The notes: generated by a model not told the origin, from the sequence alone. A stretch of DNA of 64,000 bases from Marinobacter maroccanus (GCF_002933275.1 NZ_PSSX01000016.1:1-64000); one strand, 5' to 3'. Shown: positions 17,164 to 26,278, counted from the stretch's first letter. Made by a program: numbers and translations.

Positions 17164-17322
17164 GCTCCACCTCCGCCAGTTGCCCGAGTGCGGTTTTCTA
17201 AAAGCCTTCAGCCCTCTGCTCAAGGCTAGTTAGAGGCTTTGTTGCTGCCGGGGCCGAATAGGCTACTGTTTATGGTAGTGGGAGCAATCAACATTGTCAG
17301 CGCCTGATTCTGGAGTGTGTTC

Positions 17323-17700
17323 ATGCAGCCAAAGGAAATTGTGGCTCAGTTCATCGAAAACATCCGCGCCCAGCGGCTGGATGAAGCCAAGGACCTGCTT
17401 GCCGACGAGGGCTTCGAATACGTGGGTCCGAATATGCGTTTCCTCAGCCGGGACGACATGTTGGCCTATCAGTTCGGTATGTTTGCCATTCAGAAAGACC
17501 TTGTTCTACGACAACTGAGTGCCGAGGGTGAGCACGTGTTTGCGATCCTGGATTACCGGACCTACTTCGAGCCAATCGGAGATGTGCGCCTGGCAATCTG
17601 GTTTCGTGTGGGAGAGGAAAAAATCCAGGGCGTTGAAACTTTCTACAACGCAGCGGTTATCGAAAACATGCTGGGCGGGAGTCTGCCCGCTTCGGAGTGA
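17323..17700 (+). CDS. SnoaL/NTF2-like fold protein
   Basis: This 125-residue protein fits the cone-shaped NTF2 fold. An N-terminal helix pair (IVAQFIENIRAQRLDEAKDLLAD) is followed by beta strands ending in FRVGEEKIQGVETFYNAAVI. These small proteins include isomerases, hydrolases and ligand binders, so no reaction can be assigned. ATG 17323 has CTGGAG upstream, while the GTG at 17317 is too close to that site. It is a single gene convergent with the small membrane protein that follows. Confidence 0.75.
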   Translation: MQPKEIVAQFIENIRAQRLDEAKDLLADEGFEYVGPNMRFLSRDDMLAYQFGMFAIQKDLVLRQLSAEGEHVFAILDYRTYFEPIGDVRLAIWFRVGEEKIQGVETFYNAAVIENMLGGSLPASE

Positions 17701-17716
17701 GATCAGTTCAACGCCA

Positions 17717-17920
17717 TCAGAGCTCGATAAACCGAGGCACAACCATCAGTCCCACACCTACGGCCAGCATCTCCCAGGCGCTGCTGGCCAGATATGGATA
17801 AAGAATCATGGCAATGCCGCAATATCGGGTGACGATGTTTTTCCTGCGCCGTCCGTACATGAAATACCCGAAGCCGATGCAGCCGAACAGCAGTGCCAGG
17901 AAGATGTCAGCGGTCTCCAT
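17717..17920 (-). CDS. Small two-helix membrane protein
   Basis: This 67-residue protein begins METADIFLALLFGCIGFGYFMYGRRRKN, with a short basic loop and then a second helix ending in LAVGVGLMVVPRF. Proteins of this kind are often labelled 'amino acid transport protein' by automated annotation, but there is no real functional evidence. ATG 17920 has a GGAGG ribosome site. The gene is convergent with the NTF2-like gene, 17 bases apart. Confidence 0.68.
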   Translation of the reverse strand: METADIFLALLFGCIGFGYFMYGRRRKNIVTRYCGIAMILYPYLASSAWEMLAVGVGLMVVPRFIEL

Positions 17921-18086
17921 GCAGTGAAGTCCTCCGGTAAGTTTGTTCGCATTGAATGATACCAGCACAAGCGGAATCAGGGTGCGGGCTACACTTGGTC
18001 TTTAGGAAACGAACAATTTTTCGCCATTTAGGGTATGATGAAAGGCCGATGTTGGTAATGAAGCCAACGTTAACCTGGATTTTATT

Positions 18087-18245
18087 ATGAGCAAGAAGCC
18101 CGAAAAAGTGACGTTAACCTCCGCAACGATCGAAGAGCAGACCGCTGCCTTTTTGAAATCAGGCGGGTCTGTTGAGTACGTGGGGAAGGGTAAAAGTGGA
18201 CAAGTTGCCTATCAGGGATCGAAGCAGATTAACCTGAAAAAGTAA
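18087..18245 (+). CDS. Small basic cytosolic protein (52 aa), weakly SutA-like
   Basis: This short frame has 52 residues. It begins at ATG 18087 and ends at TAA 18243-18245. The sequence is polar with many lysines, with IEEQTAAFLKSGGSVEYVGKG in the middle. The F-L-x-x-G-G-x-V pattern resembles the core of the Pseudomonas RNA-polymerase regulator SutA, but the protein is half the length, so this is a weak hint. A possible promoter with TATGAT at 18034 lies upstream, and a GTTGG-N8-CCAAC inverted repeat lies just before the gene. Confidence 0.55.
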   Translation: MSKKPEKVTLTSATIEEQTAAFLKSGGSVEYVGKGKSGQVAYQGSKQINLKK

Positions 18246-18292
18246 CAGGTAGCTGCGGATCCACGCCCCGACTCCGAGGTCAGCATTGCCCT

Positions 18293-19588
18293 TCAAGGAA
18301 TAGGCATCGGTCTTTTCCATGGGTGCCAGAGTGCGAGCCAGAGGTACTTCAGGTACCAGATGCCGAATGTGTAGTTCTCGCGATCCTTTGGCGCCAGCAG
18401 TTTGATGAGATCGAAGTGGTTCGTGAAAGCTTTGCATGGAGGCTTCACAAACACCGGTCTTCCCCTGATGTGGGTCATGATGGATTTGGCCACATGAGCG
18501 TACGCCCAGGGCGTTGAGGTATTGGTGTCGAGTACGCCTGGTGCCAGCAGGAAGAGATTGGGGGCGTCAGAAGACAGGAAGCGGGAATAGCAGCGACTAC
18601 CGATCTCGTCGAGGTTTTTCGCCCCGTTTACGGCCTCCAGGCCAAGAAATCCGAGATCAACGCCATACCCGGTACCCCAGAGCAGCAGATCCGTTTCCAG
18701 CTTTTCACTGTTTGCCAGCTCAATGGTGTTGCCGCAGAGCGAGCGCACTTCTCCCCGATGGCGCTCAATGCCGGCAAAGTTAATGAGCATCCCTGGCCGG
18801 CCAGGGATAAGCTGGTCGCGCCGGATGTCGAAATCGCCCTCTGGCATTATTTCGTTGATACCCGCTTTCGCATACCTCGCCCGAAGATCTTTGTTAGTCA
18901 ATCGATGTATTAGACCCGCTGGCAGGCAGAGCATCTGGTACCTGGCCAGGGTGCGCATGTCGATTCCAAGGTGTTTGATTCGCCGCGTTGGCCGCATCCA
19001 CTTGGTGGAGCGATAAATCCACGCAACACTGCCGGCACCGTGAGCAAAGCAGAGATCCAGCAGATCGTAAGCCGACGCGCCACCTCCCACCACGGTCACC
19101 CGTTTGCCTCGCAATTCCTCAGGATCGCGCAAGGCGGAAGAGTGATATTCGGTGATTGAAGAATCAACTCGTTCAACGGGTGGGACCTTAGGGCGATTGT
19201 GCCCTCCGGTCGCGGCGATGAGCCATTTTGCTTGGTGCGTCTTGGTGTTGGTGGTTATTTGCCAGCCACTCTCGTTCGGCCGTGCGCTTGTGACGGTCGC
19301 ATTCAAGTGGATATACGGAGAAAGCCCGAAGTGCTCCACCCAGGCTTCAATGTTGCTCAGTATGTTGCGCTGGTCCTCCCCGGCAAGGGGCAGGCTGCCA
19401 AGTGTCCAGTCTTCTTTGCGGAACTGAATGTCCTGCCAGTAAGGGAGGTCTCGCCATAAGCCACCAATGCGGTCACCGCGCTCCAGAAGAATCACATTCA
19501 GTCCGGCGTCTTTGGCGTATTTCAAGCAGATGATGCCGCCGATGCCCCCGCCGACGATAACCAGATCAAGGCCTTCATTGGTGTTCAT
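18293..19588 (-). CDS. Flavin-containing monooxygenase-like oxidoreductase
   Basis: This protein of about 431 residues has an N-terminal FAD site (VIVGGGIGGIICLKYA) and an internal NADP site (VTVVGGGASAYDLLDL, about residue 170). The C-terminus is WLALWHPWK. The layout matches class B flavoprotein monooxygenases (FMO/Baeyer-Villiger group). The FMO fingerprint F-x-G-x-x-x-H-x-x-x-Y/F is only partly visible in SITEYHSSALRD. ATG 19588 has GGAG upstream, so the 74 extra upstream in-frame codons are not used. It is divergent from a second flavoprotein gene across 232 bases. The substrate is unknown. Confidence 0.82.
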   Translation of the reverse strand: MNTNEGLDLVIVGGGIGGIICLKYAKDAGLNVILLERGDRIGGLWRDLPYWQDIQFRKEDWTLGSLPLAGEDQRNILSNIEAWVEHFGLSPYIHLNATVTSARPNESGWQITTNTKTHQAKWLIAATGGHNRPKVPPVERVDSSITEYHSSALRDPEELRGKRVTVVGGGASAYDLLDLCFAHGAGSVAWIYRSTKWMRPTRRIKHLGIDMRTLARYQMLCLPAGLIHRLTNKDLRARYAKAGINEIMPEGDFDIRRDQLIPGRPGMLINFAGIERHRGEVRSLCGNTIELANSEKLETDLLLWGTGYGVDLGFLGLEAVNGAKNLDEIGSRCYSRFLSSDAPNLFLLAPGVLDTNTSTPWAYAHVAKSIMTHIRGRPVFVKPPCKAFTNHFDLIKLLAPKDRENYTFGIWYLKYLWLALWHPWKRPMPIP

Positions 19589-19820
19589 GGGGTGCTCCTG
19601 CAAATGCGGTGGCATCCCGAAGAGGGTAGGGGTGATCGACGCATTGCGTTCAATTTTTAAACTACACCCTCCCGGTGCCCAGTGCCAATGTTCCCCACTC
19701 CCCTGACCAAAAGCGGCTAACAGTTCCGCCATAGTCCTCAAACAGTCTAATAACCCGCTGGTGTTCCCACCGAAAGGGCGCAGGATGGAGAGTGGAGCCC
19801 CAAGGGGCAAGGAGATGGCT

Positions 19821-21206
19821 ATGACTCAGTTGCAGCAAGGAACGATAGATACCTTCAGGGGGCAGTTTGGTGGCCCTGTGTTCGAACCGACAGATGCGGG
19901 TTATCACGAGGCCCGCCAGATCTGGAATGCAATGATTGATCGGAAACCGGCGCTGATTGCCCAATGCCATTCAGCAGAGGATGTGGTGGCCGCGGTTAAC
20001 TTCGGGCGGGATCAGTCGATGCTGGTCTCGATCAAGGGCGGTGGCCACAACATCGCGGGCAACGCCGTGTGCGACGACGGTTTGATGATCGATCTGTCGC
20101 AAATGAAGGACATAGAGGTGGATGTTGAAAACCGGCGAGCCTTCGTTGGGCCTGGTTGCACACTGGCGGACTTTGACGCGGCTGCACAAATGCATGGGCT
20201 GGCCACGCCGCTGGGGATCAATTCCACCACAGGCGTGGCAGGCCTGACCCTGGGCGGCGGCTTTGGTTGGCTCAGCCGGAAACATGGCATGACCGTTGAT
20301 AACCTGATCTCTGCCGATATGGTGACCGCCAATGGCCGCCAGACTCGCGCCAGCGCTACAGAGAATCCGGACCTGTTCTGGGGCACTCGGGGTGGCGGAG
20401 GTAACTTCGGTGTTGTCACCCGGTTCGAGTTCCAGCTACATCCGGTGGGGCCAGAGCTGTTGAGCGGCTTGATGGTATTCCCCTTCGATCAGGCCCAGTC
20501 GGTGTTGACGCAGTTTGCACGTTTCACTGAAACCATGCCCGACGAGCTCAATGTGTGGCTGGTGATTCGGCATGCGCCTCCGTTGCCTTTCCTGCCTGAG
20601 TCGGTTCATGGTGAGCCGATTGTTGCCCTGGCGATTTGCTATGCGGGGAACCCGGAAGTGGGCGAGAAGCTGATCGCACCCTTACGTTCGTTCGGTGATG
20701 CGCACGGCGAGCATGTTGGTGTTCAGCCCTACGCCAACTGGCAGCAGGCGTTTGACCCGCTGCTGGCGGACGGAGCCCGGAATTACTGGAAGTCCCACAA
20801 CTTTGTGAAGCTGACCGACGATGTGGTTCGAGTTGCGTTGGAGTTCGGGGAGAAGCTGCCGTCGCCCCACTGCGAGATTTTTATTGCCTCGATCGGCGGC
20901 CAGACCGGGCGGGTGGCGCATGACGCCATGGCCTATTCCAGTCGGGACGCAAATTACGTGATGAATGTTCATGGACGCTGGGAAACACCCGGGGAAGACG
21001 AGCATTGCCGCCAGTGGGCGCGCGCGTTCTTTGAGGCTGCCAAGCCCTATGCCAGTGGTGGCGCATATATCAATTTTCTTTCGCACGACGAGACGGAGCG
21101 GGTCGAGTTTGCCTACGGCGACGCCTACAAGCGATTAGTGGAGGTCAAACAGAAATATGACCCCGAGAATCTGTTCCGGGTGAATCAGAACATTCGGCCG
21201 GGCTAG
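19821..21206 (+). CDS. FAD-binding oxidoreductase, BBE/PCMH type
   Basis: This 461-residue flavoenzyme has a vanillyl-alcohol-oxidase-type FAD domain. SIKGGGHNIAGNAVCDDGLMIDL carries the His that typically holds FAD covalently. GINSTTGVAGLTLGGGFGWLSRKHGM is followed by NPDLFWGTRGGGGNFGVVT. The C-terminal berberine-bridge segment is KYDPENLFRVNQNI. A 6-S-cysteinyl bond would need a Cys in the second motif, which here is replaced (TTGVAGLTLGGGF), so probably only one covalent link forms. ATG 19821 has AAGGAG upstream. It lacks a signal peptide. Confidence 0.88.
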   Translation: MTQLQQGTIDTFRGQFGGPVFEPTDAGYHEARQIWNAMIDRKPALIAQCHSAEDVVAAVNFGRDQSMLVSIKGGGHNIAGNAVCDDGLMIDLSQMKDIEVDVENRRAFVGPGCTLADFDAAAQMHGLATPLGINSTTGVAGLTLGGGFGWLSRKHGMTVDNLISADMVTANGRQTRASATENPDLFWGTRGGGGNFGVVTRFEFQLHPVGPELLSGLMVFPFDQAQSVLTQFARFTETMPDELNVWLVIRHAPPLPFLPESVHGEPIVALAICYAGNPEVGEKLIAPLRSFGDAHGEHVGVQPYANWQQAFDPLLADGARNYWKSHNFVKLTDDVVRVALEFGEKLPSPHCEIFIASIGGQTGRVAHDAMAYSSRDANYVMNVHGRWETPGEDEHCRQWARAFFEAAKPYASGGAYINFLSHDETERVEFAYGDAYKRLVEVKQKYDPENLFRVNQNIRPG

Positions 21207-21245
21207 AAGTCCTTAAGTGGCGAGGGGTGCTGTTATCGGGAGAGT

Positions 21246-21272
21246 CCTGAATCCACCGTGTGCAGATTCAGG
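21246..21272 (+). terminator. Hairpin between convergent BBE and M17 genes
   Basis: CCTGAATC (21246-21253) pairs with GATTCAGG (21265-21272) around an 11-base loop. No long T-run follows on either side, so termination is likely but weak. It sits between two convergent genes. Confidence 0.45.
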
Positions 21273-21308
21273 CCGCCTCACGTTGCATCTATCATTGATT
21301 TGAGGTTA

Positions 21309-22799
21309 TTACTCTTTAATCAGCTTTTCGAACCACGCCACACCGAAGCGCACCCCAAAACCCTGCAGGTCTGTGGGTATGTGGGCCAAACCGCCTTTAT
21401 GGGTTCCGGAGGACGCCATATCGACGTGTATCCAACCGATGTCTTTTTCCACGAAACGCCCGAGCAGGCGCGCTGCGTATATATGATCGCCAGGGCCTGC
21501 GGTCCGGCATTGCAGGGTGTCGGCAACTTTTGACTCCAGGTCTTCGTCATAATCGTCTTCATACGGAAACGGCCAGACTCGCTCTCCGCAGCCTTCTCCG
21601 GCCTGGATTATGGGCTCTACCCAGTCACGGCGATTGGTTATGGCGCCGGCCATCCGTTGCCCCAGAGCGGCTACGACCGCACCCGTGAGGGTTGCATAGT
21701 CAATGATTGCCCGAGGTTTACTGCGGGATACCAGTGCCAGCGTATCGGAAAGCACCATTCTTCCCTCAGCATCGGTGTTTATCAGTTCAATGGTGGTGCC
21801 ATCGAGGGCAGTGATGACATCGTTGCATTTCACGGCCCGGGACCCGATGTGGTTTTCAGCAAGCGCGAGCCAGCAATCTACCGGTTGAGACAGCTTGAGG
21901 CGGGTTATGGCCAGAAATGCGCCAAGCGCAACCGCGCTGCCCTGCATATCGCCGTGCATGCCGAGCATGCTGCCGCCGACCTTCAGGTTACTGCCGCCAG
22001 TGTCGAAACAGATGCCTTTGCCTACCAGGGCAAATGGCTTGTCGCCAGCGCCATTGGGGCGATATTTCAGGTGCAGTATGCCTGCGTCCCTCACAGGGCT
22101 TGCTTCGACTACGGAGAGGAATGCCCCGGCGCCAAGCTGTTCCAGTTCGTCCCGATCGTAAAAATGGGCCTCCCAGTCTTCCTTTTTTGCCAGTGACTCG
22201 GCCAAATCCCGATAAATGCCTGGGGTCAGATAGTTGCCTGGTAAATGGGTAAGCCACCGGGCCAGGTTGTTGCCTTCAGCCGTTGCTTCAACGTGTTTGA
22301 AGTCGGCATGTTTAAAGCCGGAGCCGTAAAAGTGGATGGTCTCAAGCGTTTTCGGCTTCTGAGGCGTGCCCGAAATGCGAGGCAGCTGGAACAGGCCTGC
22401 ATGTACAGCCGCCAGCAGTGCCTCGCCCATAGCTCCAGCAGAAAGATCATCATTCAAGAAAGAAATGACGGTCAGTTCCGACGGGTGCTCGGCCAGTAAC
22501 GGGCCAATCACTTTGCGGGCGAGTGTCAGGGCTTTAAAAGGTGTTGTAGCCTCGGAGACGGAGACCGCCGCGGCACGACCACCACCAGGTGTGGAGAAAT
22601 GCACCGGGTTTTCGGTTTCCGGATACCTTGAGAGCGTTCGAGTGAGAAAATCACCCCAGGGTGTGGATGCGATAGCGCCGCGATCCCCGGTGGGAAGCAG
22701 AATGACAATGCCCGCTGTTGGTTCGAAATCCCAGGACGCGGGGGCGCCTTCCTCGCTTCGTATCAGTATCTCTTGTAACTCTGGCAGTTCAGGCGTCAT
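21309..22799 (-). CDS. M17 leucyl aminopeptidase family protein
   Basis: This 496-residue cytosolic zinc aminopeptidase includes the M17 signature NTDAEGRMVLSD and the substrate-site segment CFDTGGSNLKVGGSMLGMHGDM. A VVAALGQRMAGAI stretch carries part of the active site. The N-terminal regulatory domain is short and unlike that of E. coli PepA, so it resembles the PepB-like or Pseudomonas-type M17 subgroup. ATG 22799 has AAGGAA upstream. It removes N-terminal residues from peptides. Confidence 0.9.
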   Translation of the reverse strand: MTPELPELQEILIRSEEGAPASWDFEPTAGIVILLPTGDRGAIASTPWGDFLTRTLSRYPETENPVHFSTPGGGRAAAVSVSEATTPFKALTLARKVIGPLLAEHPSELTVISFLNDDLSAGAMGEALLAAVHAGLFQLPRISGTPQKPKTLETIHFYGSGFKHADFKHVEATAEGNNLARWLTHLPGNYLTPGIYRDLAESLAKKEDWEAHFYDRDELEQLGAGAFLSVVEASPVRDAGILHLKYRPNGAGDKPFALVGKGICFDTGGSNLKVGGSMLGMHGDMQGSAVALGAFLAITRLKLSQPVDCWLALAENHIGSRAVKCNDVITALDGTTIELINTDAEGRMVLSDTLALVSRSKPRAIIDYATLTGAVVAALGQRMAGAITNRRDWVEPIIQAGEGCGERVWPFPYEDDYDEDLESKVADTLQCRTAGPGDHIYAARLLGRFVEKDIGWIHVDMASSGTHKGGLAHIPTDLQGFGVRFGVAWFEKLIKE

Positions 22800-22980
22800 A
22801 GGAATATTCCTTGCGAAGTTTTCGAACACTTGGGCGGAGTATAGCTAGTCTCCTGGTCTATAAGGGTCTAGATTAGTCAGTATGGAAACTATTTTCCGGG
22901 TTTGGCCGGGACACTCTGGTCTGATGCATCGGGTTGTAAGCAATGCCCTTTGCCTTGTAATGAATAAAAGGAGTTAACTT

Positions 22981-24288
22981 ATGGCGATCACGCCAGAATC
23001 CAAAATGTCCCAGGACGTACTTGCCTGGCGGGACCCGGAGATGCCCTCGTCCAAAGGCACCGAAAAACCGAAAGATCCTGACAAGGGCTATATTGCCCTG
23101 CTTGGCTGGAGCGTTAATGCAATCAAGGCCGCACAGGACTTTGACCGTCGATACATTGTGGTGGCGCCAGACTGGGCGGCGGATTTTTGCACCGCCAACA
23201 ATATTCCTTTCATTGCCTGGGATTTTGTTCGCCTGAACGATCGCTCGATGGAAATCGCTGAAAAGTTGAAAGCGGAGGGCGTGGATGTTGCTATTCCGTT
23301 GTTCGAAGAAACTGTTGAATGGTCCGGGGCGATCAATTCGGTTCTGCTCGACAATCCCCGCATGTATGGCCAATCCATTCTGTTCCGGGACAAGGCGCTG
23401 ATGAAGCGTCGCGCCCAGCTTGGCGGGATACGGGTCGGGATCTTCGAAGAAGCCCACGAAAAAGACGACATCATTCGATTTATGAAGCGCGTCAACCAGA
23501 CGTTGCTCAAGCTCGATGGTGACCCGGACGATCCTATTCACGTGAAGGCGTTCGATAAAGCCGGGTGCCTTGGTCACCGCATGATCCGGACATTGGAAGA
23601 AATCGATATGATTCCGGATGAGGAATACCCCCTGCTGATGGAGTCTCACCTGGATGGCTGGGAATTTGCGGTTGAGGCGTGGATCCACGATGGAAAAATC
23701 CAGTTCCTGAATATTTCGGAGTACGTCACCCTGGGTTATTCGGTATTTGTGCCCGCCACCAAGGAACTGGAAAGCTGGCGGAATGCGATCACCAAGCAGA
23801 TCGAGTTGCTTATCAAAACATTCGATATTCAGTTTGGTCTGATTCATCCGGAATATTTCGTGACCAGCGACGGCACCATGTACTTTGGCGAGGTTGCCTA
23901 CCGTCCGCCAGGGTTCAAGGCCTTCGAACTGATTGAGCGCGCTTATGGGTTCAATGCCTACCAGGCTTCCATGCTGGTGTTTGATCCCAAGAGCACCAAA
24001 GAAGAGGTCGAGGCCTTCTTTCCCCGCGAAGTGGTCGACGCCAAGGGCTATGCCGGTTGCTTTGGTGTGTACCCAAGGCGTCGAGTGGTCAGCAGGCTGG
24101 AAATGCCCAAAGAGTGCATTGACCATCCTTATTTTGAATCCCACGAGCTGGTGGCACCGGCGGAGGAGACCGTTCCGGATCGATCCGCTTTTGGCACCCA
24201 CTGGGGACTTGTGTTCTTCTTCGGGGATGACCCCGTCAAGATGCGGGATTTGCTGAAAGCCCAGGAAGATCTGGACTTCTACGTTTAG
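22981..24288 (+). CDS. ATP-grasp domain carboxylate-amine ligase-like protein
   Basis: This 435-residue cytosolic protein starts at an ATG with AAGGAG upstream. The N-terminal part (KGYIALLGWSVNAIKAAQDF) looks like a preATP-grasp Rossmann domain. The middle has ATP-grasp features (FDKAGCLGHRM, LMESHLDGWEFAVEAW) with the Mg-binding YFGEVAYRPPGF. Enzymes of this fold ligate a carboxylate to an amine or another nucleophile using ATP. The substrate cannot be inferred, and no biosynthetic neighbours are present. A terminator at 24334 ends the transcript, so it is a single-gene unit. Confidence 0.78.
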   Translation: MAITPESKMSQDVLAWRDPEMPSSKGTEKPKDPDKGYIALLGWSVNAIKAAQDFDRRYIVVAPDWAADFCTANNIPFIAWDFVRLNDRSMEIAEKLKAEGVDVAIPLFEETVEWSGAINSVLLDNPRMYGQSILFRDKALMKRRAQLGGIRVGIFEEAHEKDDIIRFMKRVNQTLLKLDGDPDDPIHVKAFDKAGCLGHRMIRTLEEIDMIPDEEYPLLMESHLDGWEFAVEAWIHDGKIQFLNISEYVTLGYSVFVPATKELESWRNAITKQIELLIKTFDIQFGLIHPEYFVTSDGTMYFGEVAYRPPGFKAFELIERAYGFNAYQASMLVFDPKSTKEEVEAFFPREVVDAKGYAGCFGVYPRRRVVSRLEMPKECIDHPYFESHELVAPAEETVPDRSAFGTHWGLVFFFGDDPVKMRDLLKAQEDLDFYV

Positions 24289-24333
24289 AGACCAATCGGG
24301 TAACCGGTTGATCTCCAGCGCCTGTATTTATTG

Positions 24334-24365
24334 CCAAAGCCCCTCGGCCCCTGGCGGGGCTTTGG
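24334..24365 (+). terminator. Stem-loop terminator after the ATP-grasp gene
   Basis: CCAAAGCCCC (24334-24343) pairs with GGGGCTTTGG (24356-24365), a perfect 10-bp GC-rich stem with a 12-base loop. CCTTT follows. It also lies near the convergent GST gene end and may serve both directions. Confidence 0.65.
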
Positions 24366-24394
24366 CCTTTGTGCTGCAGTTTTCGACCCTTCAG

Positions 24395-25063
24395 TCACGC
24401 AAAATCGTAGTCGCCGCCTTTCTCGAGAGCCTTCTGATAAGCCGGTCTGGCGTGAACCCGTTTCACCCAGCCGGTGATATGGGGGCGGTTTCTGCCGACG
24501 ATACCTCTGGCTACCGAGGCCTCGAGAGGAAAGCTCATCTGAATATCCGCAGCGCTCAGTTTGTCACCCAGAAACCAGGTATTTTTCGCCAGGTGGCCTT
24601 CCAAAAAATCCAGATGGGTCTTGATCATCGGGCCGATGAAGATCTCATTGGTTTTGTCTGAAATGCCTTTGGCGACCGGTTTTATAAAGAACGGCATCGG
24701 GCTGGTTTTGACCTTTTCAAACACCAGGCGCATGACCAGCGGCGGCATCAGTGAACCCTCGGCATAGTGCAGCCAGTAGGTGTAGTCGAGCCAGGCCTGG
24801 CCGCCGCTCTCGGGCAGCATGGTGTCCTTGCCGTAGGTGTGGGCGAGGTATTCAATAATGGCGCCGGATTCGGCCACCACCAGATCTCCGTCGGTAATCA
24901 CCGGAGATTTGCCCAGAGGATGTACTTTTTTGAGGCTTTCCGGCGCCAGCATGGTTTTGGGATCACGCTGGTAATGCTTGATCTCATAGGGTACACCCAG
25001 CTCTTCCAGCATCCAGAGAACGCGTTGTGAGCGGGAATTGTTGAGGTGGTGGACTGTAATCAT
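24395..25063 (-). CDS. Glutathione S-transferase family protein
   Basis: This 222-residue cytosolic protein has an N-terminal thioredoxin-like GST domain (MITVHHLNNSRSQRVLWMLEELGVPYEI; catalytic Ser near residue 11) with the cis-Pro region KSPVITDG and VAESGAIIEYLA. A helical C-terminal domain follows. It resembles the bacterial GST group with an N-S-R-S-Q/H-R motif. The start is ATG 25063, with CGGAG upstream. The TTG two codons earlier is not needed. Its detoxification substrate is unknown. Confidence 0.9.
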   Translation of the reverse strand: MITVHHLNNSRSQRVLWMLEELGVPYEIKHYQRDPKTMLAPESLKKVHPLGKSPVITDGDLVVAESGAIIEYLAHTYGKDTMLPESGGQAWLDYTYWLHYAEGSLMPPLVMRLVFEKVKTSPMPFFIKPVAKGISDKTNEIFIGPMIKTHLDFLEGHLAKNTWFLGDKLSAADIQMSFPLEASVARGIVGRNRPHITGWVKRVHARPAYQKALEKGGDYDFA

Positions 25064-25153
25064 GCGCAAGCTCCGTTCGCATTGAAAAATGATCGGGTGT
25101 GAAGAGTAGGCTTCAAAGAGCGTTTTGGTTCACCGCTGAAGGTGATTGTGTGG

Positions 25154-26047
25154 CTAATGCCGATTGCGCACCGCAAAGCCGTGGCGTTTGAGTTCCTTGA
25201 GAATCTCCGGCACCTTGAAGGGCATTAATGTCCCAGTTGTTTTCAGAAGACTGATGGCGAAGTGCATCCGCTTGTACCAGAGCACCTGACGAATCTTTTT
25301 CTTCATGGGGTGATAACCTTCCAGGTACAGCTCCTCAACACGGTCTGCGTTGTTGGTAAGGCTATAGCTGCTCAGATCCAGCGGCACGGCTATGTCGGCG
25401 CTCCTGAGTTGCTTGCGGGTGTTGAAATCGATGCCAATATTGATGGCGTTAGTGATGACATCGAAGGTGTTGTCCGGTTTCGGGTATCGGCTGACATGGC
25501 TGAGATCCACCGCCACAGTTATTCCGGCCCCCATTTTTGCCAATGGTGAAATCGGGACATTCTCAACCAGCCCGCCGTCCACCAGTGTTCGTCCATCGAT
25601 CTCTACCGGTACAAACAGGCCAGGCACCGCCATGGACGCGCAAACAACATCCGCCAGGTTGCCTTCCCGGAAGATCAGCTGTTCGCCGGTTTCGATATCC
25701 GTTGTGCAGATGGCCAGGGGAATCTCGGCGTCTTCGATCCTGACATCCCCCAGGTCACGGTGGATCATCTCGCGAATGGCATTGGTGCTGAAAAGGCCGC
25801 CACGCTCGAAGGTAAAGTTGATGATTTTCGAGAGGTTCAGGGTCGAGCATATGGAAAGGATGGACTCCGCCGGGCGGCCGAAGGCGTAATAACTCGCGAT
25901 GAGAGCGCCTGCGCTGGTGCCGGAAATACAGTGAATCCTGATTTGCTCTTCCTCGAAAGCCTTCAGAACGCCGATGTGGGCAATGCCTTTTGCCGCACCG
26001 CCCCCCAGTGCCAGGCCGATCCGGGTGTTAAAGGGGTTGAGTCTCAT
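25154..26047 (-). CDS. Patatin-like phospholipase, RssA type
   Basis: This 297-residue patatin-family serine hydrolase carries the nucleophile motif GTSAG (Ser near residue 45) and the catalytic Asp motif DGGLVENVP. The oxyanion glycine stretch LGGGAAKGIAHIGVLKAF near the N-terminus confirms the family. Length and order fit RssA/RssA-like cytosolic esterases rather than secreted patatins, and no signal peptide is present. It probably hydrolyses phospholipid or acyl esters. The GST gene follows it by about 90 bases on the same strand. Confidence 0.9.
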   Translation of the reverse strand: MRLNPFNTRIGLALGGGAAKGIAHIGVLKAFEEEQIRIHCISGTSAGALIASYYAFGRPAESILSICSTLNLSKIINFTFERGGLFSTNAIREMIHRDLGDVRIEDAEIPLAICTTDIETGEQLIFREGNLADVVCASMAVPGLFVPVEIDGRTLVDGGLVENVPISPLAKMGAGITVAVDLSHVSRYPKPDNTFDVITNAINIGIDFNTRKQLRSADIAVPLDLSSYSLTNNADRVEELYLEGYHPMKKKIRQVLWYKRMHFAISLLKTTGTLMPFKVPEILKELKRHGFAVRNRH

Positions 26048-26175
26048 GGTTGTGGGCCTGTTGACGTGTTCGAGGAAGTAAAGTCTACCAGAGTAAGTAA
26101 CGTATTTGATTCAGCGTGATGCGAACGAAGTTGGATGCGTGTTTACCGGGGGGCTTGGTCTGAGTTCCGGAGACA

Positions 26176-26270
26176 GGTTGGAAATTTTAATTCTTAGAGT
26201 TCAAAATATTGGCGTAGCACTTAAGGAGGCAAATTTTCCAACCGACTGCCGCATTTTGCAGTCATAGGAG
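26176..26270 (+). promoter_or_regulatory. Structured leader upstream of the BCCT carrier gene
   Basis: A 13-base inverted repeat with one mismatch, GGTTGGAAATTTT (26176-26188) with AAATTTTCCAACC (26231-26243), is followed directly by a second hairpin, GACTGC (26244-26249) with GCAGTC (26258-26263). The ribosome site AGGAG starts at 26266, just after the second stem. An unused strong AAGGAGG lies at 26223-26229 inside the first loop. Together these suggest translational or transcriptional control of the carrier. It does not match a named riboswitch. Confidence 0.5.
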
Positions 26271-26278
26271 TCCTCACA

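Noticed and set aside
22873..24201. A 442-codon open frame on the minus strand, antisense to the ATP-grasp gene
   Set aside because: It mirrors the GC-rich codon pattern of the real gene, has no recognisable domain, and the plus-strand gene has a strong ribosome site and clear motifs.
26223..26229. AAGGAGG considered as the ribosome site of a leader peptide
   Set aside because: No usable start codon gives more than a few codons after it.
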